Assembly (NCBI GenBank): GCA_001941045.1
Contig: MSHD01000033.1
Span: 1 to 64,000, forward strand
Direction of reading: 5' to 3'
From: Lachnospiraceae bacterium Zagget2
Lineage (GTDB): Bacteria > Bacillota > Clostridia > Lachnospirales > Lachnospiraceae
Length of the DNA: 64,000 nucleotides
Shown here: piece after piece, positions 56,613 through 64,000 of the stretch
Position numbering within the stretch: the stretch's first letter is position 1
Layout of the letters: each line of letters begins with the position of its first letter
Position numbers and translations under genes: made by a program
The notes under the pieces: generated by a model
The model's input: only the letters and a program-made list of their open reading frames with translations
What the model was told of the DNA's origin: nothing
The model's database searches: none

Positions 56613-57350
56613 ATGGATCGAGAGAAAAAAGAGCAACTGATGGATGCGTTTCGCCGCTTTCAGATGGGCGAGAACGAGGCCTTTAACGAGGTGTACAGCC
56701 TGACGCAGAAGCTTGTACGCTACGTCGCCTGGTCTGTCTGCCATGATTGGGAACTGGCGGAGGACGCGCTGCAGGAGACGTATATTTCCATCATACAGTA
56801 TAAGGACAGGCTGGAAAATCTGGAGGCGATCGAGGGCTGGATCGGAAGAATCGCGGGCAATAAGGTGCGGGATATGTGGAGAAAAAATGCAAAGACGACG
56901 CTGCTCTCTGAGGAGGAGCAGTTCCTGTTCGACGAGCAGGAGGAGCCGGATGTGCTGAAGCTGCCGTGGGAGGCCGCGGACAGCAGGGAGACGCAGCGGC
57001 TGATCCGCGACATCCTGGATCGGCTCCCCGAGGAGCAACGGCTCGTGCTGACGGAGTGCGAGTACAATGGCCTGAAGGTGCGCGAGGTGGCGGAATACTA
57101 TGGCGTCCCGGAGGGAACGGTGAAGACCTGGCGCAGGAAAGCGAAGGCCGCGGTGAAGGCGGAGGTGGAGCGCCTGTACCGGGAAGAGGATACGAGGCTC
57201 TACACGGTGCTCGAGGATATGGCGATCTACTGGGCGATCCATTTTGCAGTTCTGGAGACGGAGGAGAGAGAGATGCCGGCGAAGGTCGCGCAGTGCCTTG
57301 CATCTCTGGAGAGGGAAAAGACGCCGGAGCGGGAGCGTCTGCTGCACTGA
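56613..57350 (+). CDS. ECF-type RNA polymerase sigma factor
   Basis: A 245-residue sigma-70 family protein. Region 2 (about residues 10-90) has FNEVYSLTQKLVRYVAW, the AEDALQETYISIIQY block and WIGRIAGNKVRDMWRK. Region 4 (about 130-190) shows LPEEQRLVLTECEYNGLKVREVAEYYGVPEGTVKTWRRKAK-type helix-turn-helix. No region 1.1 or 3 is seen, so it is an ECF form. A C-terminal extension of about 55 residues after region 4 is not usual and could be an interaction site. No anti-sigma gene with a zinc finger or membrane anchor is adjacent. Kinases and an AAA+ protease flank it, suggesting control by phosphorylation or proteolysis (inference). AAAGGAGG precedes ATG 56613. Confidence 0.92.
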   Translation: MDREKKEQLMDAFRRFQMGENEAFNEVYSLTQKLVRYVAWSVCHDWELAEDALQETYISIIQYKDRLENLEAIEGWIGRIAGNKVRDMWRKNAKTTLLSEEEQFLFDEQEEPDVLKLPWEAADSRETQRLIRDILDRLPEEQRLVLTECEYNGLKVREVAEYYGVPEGTVKTWRRKAKAAVKAEVERLYREEDTRLYTVLEDMAIYWAIHFAVLETEEREMPAKVAQCLASLEREKTPERERLLH

Positions 57351-57375
57351 CAGGAAGGCTCAGGAGGGAAAAAGC

Positions 57376-60300
57376 GTGGAACAGTCAAGGCTTGCGAAAA
57401 AAATGGAGAGCTACGCGCAGCTTTATGTGCGAAGCGACCGGGGAGGGGCGCTTCCGACGCCCCTGTCGGAGGGCTATATTCTGTATGTGATCATGCGCTT
57501 CGCAGATCCGGAACCGCTGAAGGAGGATCTGGCTGTCTGCGGGGCGGAGGAACTCGACGGACTTCGCAGACGGCTCGCGGAAGACAGACCCTTTACCGTG
57601 ACGAGACTCGAATTTCGGGAAATGCTGAATAAAGCGCCCGCCCCGGGCAGGGAGGACGACGAGCGCTACAGGCGCGTGATCGTGAGGATGGCGCAGAAAA
57701 AGGCTGTGGAGCGGGGGCAGGAGAAGGTCACCATCGACTGTTATCTTGACGCGATCCTGGGAAATCCGGACGCGCTGGTGCGGAGGATTCTGCGCCGCTC
57801 TGTGCCGACTCCCGTTCCCGCGCCTGCGTCTGTACCGCTCCCCGATATGGGATGCATGAAAGCGTTTTTTTCCTTTTCCGGCGAAAAGCAGAGGCTCCGG
57901 AAAAGCCTGCGCGGACGGATCATCGGGCAGGACGAGGCCGTGGACGCTTTTGCCGATGGAATCCTCGCCTCCCGGATGTTTCAGGAGGAGGGAAATGTGA
58001 GGCCGAAGGGGCTTTTCGTTTTCGCTGGCCCTCCCGGCGTGGGGAAGACTCTGCTGGCTGTGGAGGGCGCGCGGGAACTCGGCATACCGGTCCGGCGTTT
58101 TGACATGAGCGAGTACGCCCACAGCGAGTCCTATGTGGGGCTGACTGGGAGCGATAAGGTGTGGAAGGGTGCGGAGAGAGGCAGCCTGACCTCCTTCGTG
58201 GAGGACTGCGCCGAACAGAAGAAGGAGTGCTTTCTGATTTTTGATGAGATTGAGAAGGCGCACCCGAACACGATCCATTTGTTCCTGCAGATTCTCGACG
58301 CGGGGCGGCTGACGGACGCTTTCACGAAGCGGACCGTCTCCTTTGGCAATTCCTTTATTGTGTTTACGACGAATGCGGGCAGGAGCCTGTATGAGGAGGG
58401 AAAGCAGCCGGCGAAGAACCTGGCGAAATCCGTGATCATGGACGCGCTGCGAAACGATATCAATCCCGCGACGGGCGAAGCCTTTTTCCCGGAAGCGATC
58501 TGCTCCCGGCTCGGCACAGGCTGTGTCGCGATGTTCCGGCATTTGTCGGTCTACGATCTTGTCTGCATCGAGGTCGCGGAGATGAATCGCTACGCGCGGA
58601 TGTTTCAGCGCAGCTATGGGCCGGAGGTCGTTGTAGACGAGCAGATTCCCTTCCTGCTTCTCTTGCGCCTCGGCGGGGAGTGCGACGCGAGGACCTTTCG
58701 TGCGGAGGGAGAGCGCTTCATCAAAAACGAACTTTTCGCGCTGGCAGAGACAGCCAGCGAGTCGAAGGTCGTGTGCTCCCTGAAAAAGAATAACCGGATC
58801 CATTTCAAGGTACACGAAAACAGCCGCCGGGAGCTCGCGCGCCTGCTCAGCGGCACGCAGGAAAAGGAGAGCATCCTGCTGGTTTCCGAGAACAGCGGGA
58901 ACCTGGAGGAATGCGGGAAGCTGCTGGAGGGCGGCGCGTACAATATCGTCCCCGCCGACAGCTACCGCAGAGCTGCGGAAATCATAAGGGAGGGGGAGAT
59001 CTGCCCGGCCGTGCTGCTCGTGGATCTGCCCGACGAGGAGATCCTGGAGGGGACGAGGCGTTTTGTCGACCGTTCGCCGCTTCGCGCAAGCTTTTATGAT
59101 TCCTTCCTCCATTTTCTGGAAAACGCGGCTGCGGAGCTGCCCGGGACGTCGATCTATGTCCTGATGTTTGAGGGCTGCTATGACCCCGCTGACCTGGAGC
59201 GGGAGCTCTCCTGCCGGGGTGTGGCGGGTCTGATCGACGTGCGGAACCGAAGACAGATCGCGGCGGAGATCTACGGCTGTATCGAGAGAAACCGCATGGG
59301 CCAGATCGCGCACCGCTTTGCCCGGGAGAAGAAGGGGTTGTCCTTTACGACCTCACCGAACGATGAGAACGGGGAGCTGGCGATCCGCCTGCGCGGCTTT
59401 CGGGTGGAGACGCTGGTGTCGGGGAGTGACAGCGACGCGCTGCTCTCTGACGAGCGGATGCCCTCGGTTACCTTCGACGACTACATCGGTGGTGAAACGG
59501 TTAAAAATGAAGTGAGGGCCTTTGTCAGCTACCTTAAAAACCCGGGGAAATACAGGAACAGGGGTGATGCGCAGCCTCGTGGGATCCTGCTGTATGGCCC
59601 GCCCGGTAAGGGCAAGACCTTTTTCGCGAAGGCGTTGGCGCATGAGGCCGACGTGCCTTTTTTCCCGGCCAATGGCAGCAGCTTTATCGATCAGTACGCA
59701 GGAAGCGACCCGAAGGCGATCCGCGAGCTCTTCCACAAGGCCCGCAAGTATGCGCCGTCCATCATTTTCATCGATGAGATCGACGCGATCGCGGGGAGGA
59801 GGACCGGCGAGTACCGGGCGGCGGAGGAGACGTTGAATATGCTCCTGTCAGAGCTGGACGGCTTTGACGCGGACGGCGGCAGGCCGGTCTTCTTCGTCGC
59901 CGCGACGAACTATGGGATAGACCAGAATTCCGCAACGGCGCTGGATCCGGCGCTGGTCCGGAGGTTTACAAAGACGATCTATGTGGGCGAGCCGTCCTGG
60001 GAGGAGCGTCGGGAATTTATCAGAAGGAGCGTCGAAAAATATCCGGGTGCTTTGAACGCTGCGGAGCTGGACGGACTGGCGGCCAGAAGTGCCGGACTGA
60101 ACTACAGTGGCCTTAAGAATATCGTGGAGGCTGCTGCGCGCGAAGCGCAGAACCGCGAGGCTGCGGTCACGGCGAAGCTGCTGGATGACGCGTTAGAAAC
60201 CTGGCTCTTCGGGGAGAAGAAGGTCTGGGACGCGGTGGCTATGGAGCGCAGCGCCTGGCACGAGGCCGGCCATGCCTTAATCTACCGGAACGCGGGCCGT

Positions 60301-60762
60301 ACGCCGGAGTATATCACGATCGAGGCGCGGGGTAATTACGGCGGCTATGTCATGTCAGCGGAGCCTGATGAGGGAACGGTGACGAGGGAGGCGCTTCGCA
60401 CGCAGATCCGGGCCAGCCTGGCCGGCAGGGCGGCGGAGCTGCTCCGCTATGGGAAGGAGGCGGGGCTCTCCGTTGGTCCGGCCGAGGACTTCCGGCAGGC
60501 GGGAGCTCTGATCAGTGCCTATGTCTGCGAATACGGGATGGACGAGCGGCTGGGTCTGATCTATGTGCCGGATTTGCAGCATCCGCCGGAGGAGGTCCGG
60601 AAGCGGATCAACGAGCTGATGAATGAATTTCTGGAGGAGACGATTCATGAGCTCGAGGGCGTGAAGGACGCGCTGCAGCGGCTCGCCGATGCGCTGCTTC
60701 GGAAAAACAGGATGAATGCCCGCGAGATCGAGGAGGTTCTGGGGGAAGCGAAGCATGTATGA
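57376..60762 (+). CDS. ClpA/ClpB-like AAA+ / receiver-like / FtsH-like AAA+-M41 protease fusion
   Basis: An 1128-residue protein starting at GTG 57376 (AGGAGGG upstream). Residues 1-165 resemble a Clp N-domain. Residues about 180-480 are a Clp-type AAA+ module: IIGQDEAVDAF, Walker A GPPGVGKT (218-225), Walker B FLIFDEIEKAHPN (Asp290, Glu291) and sensor TTNAGRS. Residues about 497-640 look like a receiver fold (ILLVSENSGNLEE start, Asp550 in VLLVDLPDEE), with the first acidic pair missing. Residues about 690-940 are an FtsH-type AAA+ module: Walker A GPPGKGKT (741-748), FIDEIDAIAGRR, FVAATN and LDPALVRRF. The M41 peptidase follows with zinc motif HEAGH (His962, Glu963, His966) and a third-ligand Asp1038. 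No membrane helices are seen, unlike FtsH. The next kinase gene overlaps its end by eight bases. Confidence 0.9.
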   Translation: MEQSRLAKKMESYAQLYVRSDRGGALPTPLSEGYILYVIMRFADPEPLKEDLAVCGAEELDGLRRRLAEDRPFTVTRLEFREMLNKAPAPGREDDERYRRVIVRMAQKKAVERGQEKVTIDCYLDAILGNPDALVRRILRRSVPTPVPAPASVPLPDMGCMKAFFSFSGEKQRLRKSLRGRIIGQDEAVDAFADGILASRMFQEEGNVRPKGLFVFAGPPGVGKTLLAVEGARELGIPVRRFDMSEYAHSESYVGLTGSDKVWKGAERGSLTSFVEDCAEQKKECFLIFDEIEKAHPNTIHLFLQILDAGRLTDAFTKRTVSFGNSFIVFTTNAGRSLYEEGKQPAKNLAKSVIMDALRNDINPATGEAFFPEAICSRLGTGCVAMFRHLSVYDLVCIEVAEMNRYARMFQRSYGPEVVVDEQIPFLLLLRLGGECDARTFRAEGERFIKNELFALAETASESKVVCSLKKNNRIHFKVHENSRRELARLLSGTQEKESILLVSENSGNLEECGKLLEGGAYNIVPADSYRRAAEIIREGEICPAVLLVDLPDEEILEGTRRFVDRSPLRASFYDSFLHFLENAAAELPGTSIYVLMFEGCYDPADLERELSCRGVAGLIDVRNRRQIAAEIYGCIERNRMGQIAHRFAREKKGLSFTTSPNDENGELAIRLRGFRVETLVSGSDSDALLSDERMPSVTFDDYIGGETVKNEVRAFVSYLKNPGKYRNRGDAQPRGILLYGPPGKGKTFFAKALAHEADVPFFPANGSSFIDQYAGSDPKAIRELFHKARKYAPSIIFIDEIDAIAGRRTGEYRAAEETLNMLLSELDGFDADGGRPVFFVAATNYGIDQNSATALDPALVRRFTKTIYVGEPSWEERREFIRRSVEKYPGALNAAELDGLAARSAGLNYSGLKNIVEAAAREAQNREAAVTAKLLDDALETWLFGEKKVWDAVAMERSAWHEAGHALIYRNAGRTPEYITIEARGNYGGYVMSAEPDEGTVTREALRTQIRASLAGRAAELLRYGKEAGLSVGPAEDFRQAGALISAYVCEYGMDERLGLIYVPDLQHPPEEVRKRINELMNEFLEETIHELEGVKDALQRLADALLRKNRMNAREIEEVLGEAKHV

Positions 60763-62191
60763 GCTGAGCAGGGAGGAAGAGATCAATCTGCTGATGGAGC
60801 TGAACCGGCGCAGGCTGCCTTTCCGGCAATACGAGTTCTGTGCGATCAACGGGGAACCGGAGCTGGGGACCGGGGGATCGGGCGTGGTCTTTGCCCTCAG
60901 AAGCAGGAAACGCCGCCATCGGGAACACTTTGCGGTCAAGGTGATCGGTCTTAGGGGAAATATTTACCGGAAGGACGCCGAACGGCTGGCGGAGGAGATC
61001 CGGCTGCAGCGCGAGGTACAGGCGGGCTGCCCGTATGGCGTCGTGGAGATCCTGGAAGAGAAGTCCCTCTATGTGCGCTTTGACGAAAACGCAGGGATCC
61101 TGGACGTCGCCGCGGAGGAGCCACCAGAGAATCTGCGGGACTATCGCCTGCTGCTGTTCATCCGGATGGAACTGCTGGCTCCGCTGCTTACCTGGGATCA
61201 GAACCGGTGCCCCCGGGTCGCGATGACCGGTGAGTGGATGGATTCCGGGGAGGAAGAGCCAGATTTCCGGTCCGACGGGGAGGAAGCAGTGCTTAATTTC
61301 GCGCTGGATATCGGGGAGGCGATCCTGGTGGCTCATGAGCACAGGCCGCCGATCCTGCACCGGGATATCAAGCTGGAGAACACCTTCTATTATCCGGAGA
61401 CAAATCACCATATGGGGCGCAGCGGCTTTAAGCTCGGAGATTTCGGCCTGGCCCGGATCACGGAGGGCGGAGGCGCCAGCACCAGAGGCGTGGGGACGAC
61501 GGGTAATATCGCGCCGGAGGCGGAGGGCCGGGGCCGGGACGGAGATAAATATGATGAGCGGGCGGATATCTATTCCTTCGGGATCATGCTGTATCTGCTC
61601 CTGAATGATCTGAACTATCCGGGCTCCGACCGCTATCGCTGTAATTGGGAGCTGCAGTATCTGCATCCGGAAAGCCCGTTTCCGGAGCCCATTCACGGCT
61701 CGCCAGAGCTGCGAGGGATCGTACTGCGTGCATGCAGCTATCGCCCCGAGGATCGCTATCAGAGTATGGCGGAACTGCTGCATGAGGTCGGGCAGCTGAA
61801 GGAATACAGATATCCGGGATCCTGCATGCGTCCGGAAGTGGAATCGTTTCAGACGAAGGGGCAGGAATGGGTATATCTTTATTACCGTGGCGACTCTTGG
61901 TGGGAACTGGCAGGGAATCTGGAATACTGGGCGGCCAGATTTTACCAGAGAGGAGAATATCGAAGCGCGCTTGTGCTGACTCGGTATCTTGCAGGGAGTG
62001 ACAATCCCTATGGACAGAGGATGCTGGGGGTACTCTATATGTATGGCGCAGGTGTGGAAGCGGATCTCGAGGAGGCGTTCTCCTGGCTTGCGAAGGCTGC
62101 AGCGCAGGGAGACGACATGTCCGCAAAATTGCTGGAAGGGCTGCACGTGGAACGATCGGATATACAGGAGGGAGACATAAGAGATGCCTGA
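60755..62191 (+). CDS. Ser/Thr protein kinase with Sel1-like repeats
   Basis: A 478-residue soluble kinase. The signature LNRRRLPFRQYEF (about 21-33) precedes the Gly-loop GTGGSGVVFAL from residue 38, FAVKVIGL, HRDIKLEN (Asp204), LGDFGLA (Asp229), the GNIAPEAE variant of APE and DERADIYSFGIMLYLLLNDLNYPGSD. All catalytic residues are present. Residues about 390-470 are Sel1-like (GQRMLGVLYMYGAGVEADLEEAFSWLAKAAAQGD). ATG 60755 lies inside the last codons of the protease gene, with GGGGGAAG upstream, pointing to translational coupling. Confidence 0.93.
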   Translation: MYELSREEEINLLMELNRRRLPFRQYEFCAINGEPELGTGGSGVVFALRSRKRRHREHFAVKVIGLRGNIYRKDAERLAEEIRLQREVQAGCPYGVVEILEEKSLYVRFDENAGILDVAAEEPPENLRDYRLLLFIRMELLAPLLTWDQNRCPRVAMTGEWMDSGEEEPDFRSDGEEAVLNFALDIGEAILVAHEHRPPILHRDIKLENTFYYPETNHHMGRSGFKLGDFGLARITEGGGASTRGVGTTGNIAPEAEGRGRDGDKYDERADIYSFGIMLYLLLNDLNYPGSDRYRCNWELQYLHPESPFPEPIHGSPELRGIVLRACSYRPEDRYQSMAELLHEVGQLKEYRYPGSCMRPEVESFQTKGQEWVYLYYRGDSWWELAGNLEYWAARFYQRGEYRSALVLTRYLAGSDNPYGQRMLGVLYMYGAGVEADLEEAFSWLAKAAAQGDDMSAKLLEGLHVERSDIQEGDIRDA

Positions 62192-63758
62192 GATGAGAAA
62201 GGAGAGCCGCGACCGCTTCCTGCGGGAGCTTAACGAGCGCAGGATCCCCTTTGAACGTTATGAATTTGTTCAGGATGAAATGGGCATGAAGGAACTGGGA
62301 GGAGGCAGCTTCGGCATCGTCTATGAGGGGAGAGGGCGCGAATGGCTTGCCGGAAATGACTGCGCGATCAAGGTGCTTGGATTTCGGGAGACGGTTTACC
62401 CGGATCAGATCGGGCAGATTGAGAAAGAAATTCGCCTGCAGAACGAGCTGTACGGGAGCTGCCCGGGCGGCGTCGTCCGGATCGAGGACGCGAAATTCCT
62501 CTACGTGCGCTTTGGTGAGGAGGGCGAGCTGCTGGAGGTGGCCGGGGACAGGCCGGAGGAAAAAGGGGAGGAGTATCAGATATTCGTCTTCGTCGTGATG
62601 GAAAAGCTCCGTCCGCTGCTTGGCGGCGCCAGGAGCGGACGGCCATATCTGACGAATGAAGCGCTGGCCGCCTGCGAGGAGAGCGAGCTTCTGAAGTTCG
62701 CGCTGGAGATCGGAGATGTGCTCCGGACGGCGCATGAGCACAAGCCGCCGATCCTGCACCGCGACATCAAGCTGGAAAATATTTTTTACTCCGAGGTCTA
62801 TCAGGTCTATAAGCTCGGTGATTTCGGGATAGCCCGGGCGGCGGAGGGCGGAAACGCCAGCACCCGGGGAGCGGGGACCTGGGGGAATATCGCGCCCGAG
62901 GCGGAGGACTGGGGAATCGGGGGCTCCGGCTACGACCAGCGCGCGGATATCTACTCTTTCGGCATTATGCTGTATCTGCTCCTGAACGATCTGAACTATC
63001 CGGGCTCCGATGAATACCGCTGTGAACGCCACGTCCAGTACAACCAGGATGCGCAGCCACTCCCCGAGCCCGCGCACGGCTCGGAGGAGCTGAGAAGAAT
63101 CGCGCTGAAAGCCTGCAGCTACTGGCCGGAGGACCGCTATCAGTCGGCGGCAGAGCTGCTGAAGGACCTGCGCGCCGCGCAGGAGTGGGCAACGTTTCCG
63201 CAGGAGCCTGCCGCTCCCGCATGGCCGGAGGAAGAGGAAGGGATCGTAGTGAGCCGCTATGGAGAGCCGGAGCCGACTGAGGAAGCAGAGGAATTTCCTG
63301 CGTCGGTACAGTCGGAGGAAGCGTCCGGGGAGCGGGGAGAGCGGCAGGACGGCTCACCGCGTGCGTTTCCCTTTGACACTGCGCGGATGGAGCCGATCTG
63401 GAGCTGGATACCGGCGGGCTTCCTGCTCTGCGTGATCGGCTCGGGCATGTCCTTCTCCATCGATCGCTTTACGCCGAACCTGCAGATCGCGCTGGGAGTC
63501 GCGCTGGGATACACCGGCATGAGCCTGATCGTCGAGGCGGTCGCGTCCTGGACCTTCCGTCTGCTTTTTAACGCGGCCCGATTCTGCGTGGTCGTCTGCG
63601 GCCCGGCCTGCATGCTTCTGCTTGGCTGGCTGTCTATCTGGTATCAGTGGACGATGATAAGGGGAAGCGTTCTGGAATATAGCGGAATCGTGAGTTTTCT
63701 GCTCGTCGGTCTCGTGAACCTGGTATTCCGGCCCGGCAGGAAAGCGAAAAAAGGATAG
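62184..63758 (+). CDS. Membrane-anchored Ser/Thr protein kinase
   Basis: A 524-residue kinase, the intact counterpart of the TAG-split gene. The signature LNERRIPFERYEF precedes Gly-loop GGGSFGIVYEG from residue 39, CAIKVLGF, HRDIKLEN (Asp194), LGDFGIA (Asp213), GNIAPEAE and DQRADIYSFGIMLYLLLNDLNYPGSD. An acidic linker (about 345-405) leads to about four hydrophobic helices (about 410-515), so the kinase is a tail-anchored cytoplasmic domain with no sizeable outside sensor. The start overlaps the previous gene by eight bases. A terminator follows. Confidence 0.93.
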   Translation: MPEMRKESRDRFLRELNERRIPFERYEFVQDEMGMKELGGGSFGIVYEGRGREWLAGNDCAIKVLGFRETVYPDQIGQIEKEIRLQNELYGSCPGGVVRIEDAKFLYVRFGEEGELLEVAGDRPEEKGEEYQIFVFVVMEKLRPLLGGARSGRPYLTNEALAACEESELLKFALEIGDVLRTAHEHKPPILHRDIKLENIFYSEVYQVYKLGDFGIARAAEGGNASTRGAGTWGNIAPEAEDWGIGGSGYDQRADIYSFGIMLYLLLNDLNYPGSDEYRCERHVQYNQDAQPLPEPAHGSEELRRIALKACSYWPEDRYQSAAELLKDLRAAQEWATFPQEPAAPAWPEEEEGIVVSRYGEPEPTEEAEEFPASVQSEEASGERGERQDGSPRAFPFDTARMEPIWSWIPAGFLLCVIGSGMSFSIDRFTPNLQIALGVALGYTGMSLIVEAVASWTFRLLFNAARFCVVVCGPACMLLLGWLSIWYQWTMIRGSVLEYSGIVSFLLVGLVNLVFRPGRKAKKG

Positions 63759-63776
63759 AAAGTATAAAAAAGGTGT

Positions 63777-63805
63777 AAAAAGACGGTCGCGAAGACCGTC
63801 TTTTT
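63777..63805. terminator. Bidirectional terminator at the end of the kinase locus
   Basis: AGACGGTC (63781-63788) and GACCGTCT (63794-63801) pair around GCGAA, flanked by an A run on the left and T run on the right. It can stop transcription from both sides, including the minus-strand gene beyond. Confidence 0.9.
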
Positions 63806-63886
63806 ATATGTGTCAGAAATCTTTTCAAACTGCTGTAAAACCAATTGGAAATCTCCTGCGTCTTATATACAGAAAGGGAGATGAAT

Positions 63887-64000
63887 TTACAGGACCTGGT
63901 CGTCCTCGGAGGGCTGATAGCGGACGATATCCTCCACATTACAGTCCAGAATGCGGCATAGATCATTCAGCGTTTTGGTGGAGATGTCCTGGTTGTGCTT
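63887..64000 (-). CDS. C-terminal end of an XRE/Cro-type HTH regulator, cut by window end
   Basis: On the minus strand the last 37 codons of a gene run from the window edge to TAA at 63887-63889. The sequence ISTKTLNDLCRILDC followed by VEDIVRYQP is the end of the short HTH family (YozG/HTH_26 type), where the recognition helix is followed by LC-LDC-P-DI. The gene converges on the kinase locus. The start and length are beyond the window. Confidence 0.8.
   Translation of the reverse strand, partial: KHNQDISTKTLNDLCRILDCNVEDIVRYQPSEDDQVL

Noticed and set aside
57385..59313. A 642-codon minus-strand open frame across the AAA+ fusion
   Set aside because: It is a shadow of the well-supported plus-strand domains, with His/Leu/Arg-rich composition typical of antisense frames in GC-rich genes.
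49693..63758. PASTA-type PrkC/Stk kinase with its PrpC phosphatase
   Set aside because: The PP2C resembles PrpC, but no kinase here has PASTA repeats, and the kinases share a different N-terminal signature.

Overview
The window looks like chromosome from a GC-rich, endospore-forming member of the Clostridia, most likely Lachnospiraceae (inference). The evidence is a HrcA/CIRCE-controlled hrcA-grpE-dnaK-dnaJ operon, a tRNA-Trp T-box in front of a complete trp operon, the Firmicutes block yqhY-nusB-xseA-xseB-ispA-dxs-tlyA-nadK-argR-recN-spoIVB, AddB-type recombination, and lipoprotein and LytR-CpsA-Psr proteins typical of a Gram-positive envelope. Nearly all genes lie on the + strand. No tRNA, rRNA, CRISPR array or insertion sequence was seen.

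Layout. 0-8.6 kb: surface polysaccharide genes (a multi-domain glycosyltransferase cut by the window start, a polyprenyl-phosphate sugar transferase, an LCP ligase), glmS, a second glycosyltransferase and a TPR lipoprotein. 8.6-13.8 kb: heat-shock operon behind a perfect CIRCE operator. 13.9-17.1 kb: two metallo-aminopeptidases (M18 and M24B). 17.1-24.0 kb: promoter, T-box leader and trpEGDCFBA. 24.1-26.4 kb: a coiled-coil gene made of 21-bp repeats, and prfC. 26.4-27.05 kb: a non-coding stretch packed with inverted and direct repeats. 27.05-38.3 kb: housekeeping, isoprenoid, recombination and sporulation genes, then an SH3-NlpC/P60 cell-wall hydrolase. 38.3-47.5 kb: rpsO, pnp, prfB (with its programmed frameshift, so the gene starts at 41069), hom, thrH and addB, with RNA structures in the rpsO and pnp leaders.

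47.5-63.8 kb is the accessory part and the most interesting. Two paralogous MORN-like exported proteins lie between two near-identical 44-bp repeats that each contain a terminator. Then comes a compact, mostly overlapping gene set: a small unknown protein, a PP2C phosphatase, a pseudokinase-kinase tandem, a pseudokinase with Sel1 repeats, a membrane Ser/Thr kinase split by two in-frame TAG codons, an ECF-like sigma factor, a 1128-residue protein joining a ClpA/ClpB-like AAA+ module, a receiver-like segment and a soluble FtsH-like AAA+/M41 metalloprotease, a kinase with Sel1 repeats, and a kinase with C-terminal membrane helices. The domains share an N-terminal signature and expanded by duplication. 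I infer a phosphorylation network (several kinases, one phosphatase, pseudokinase scaffolds) controlling a dedicated sigma factor and an ATP-dependent protease. The trigger and output are unknown. The set ends at a two-way terminator facing the 3' end of an XRE-type regulator on the minus strand.
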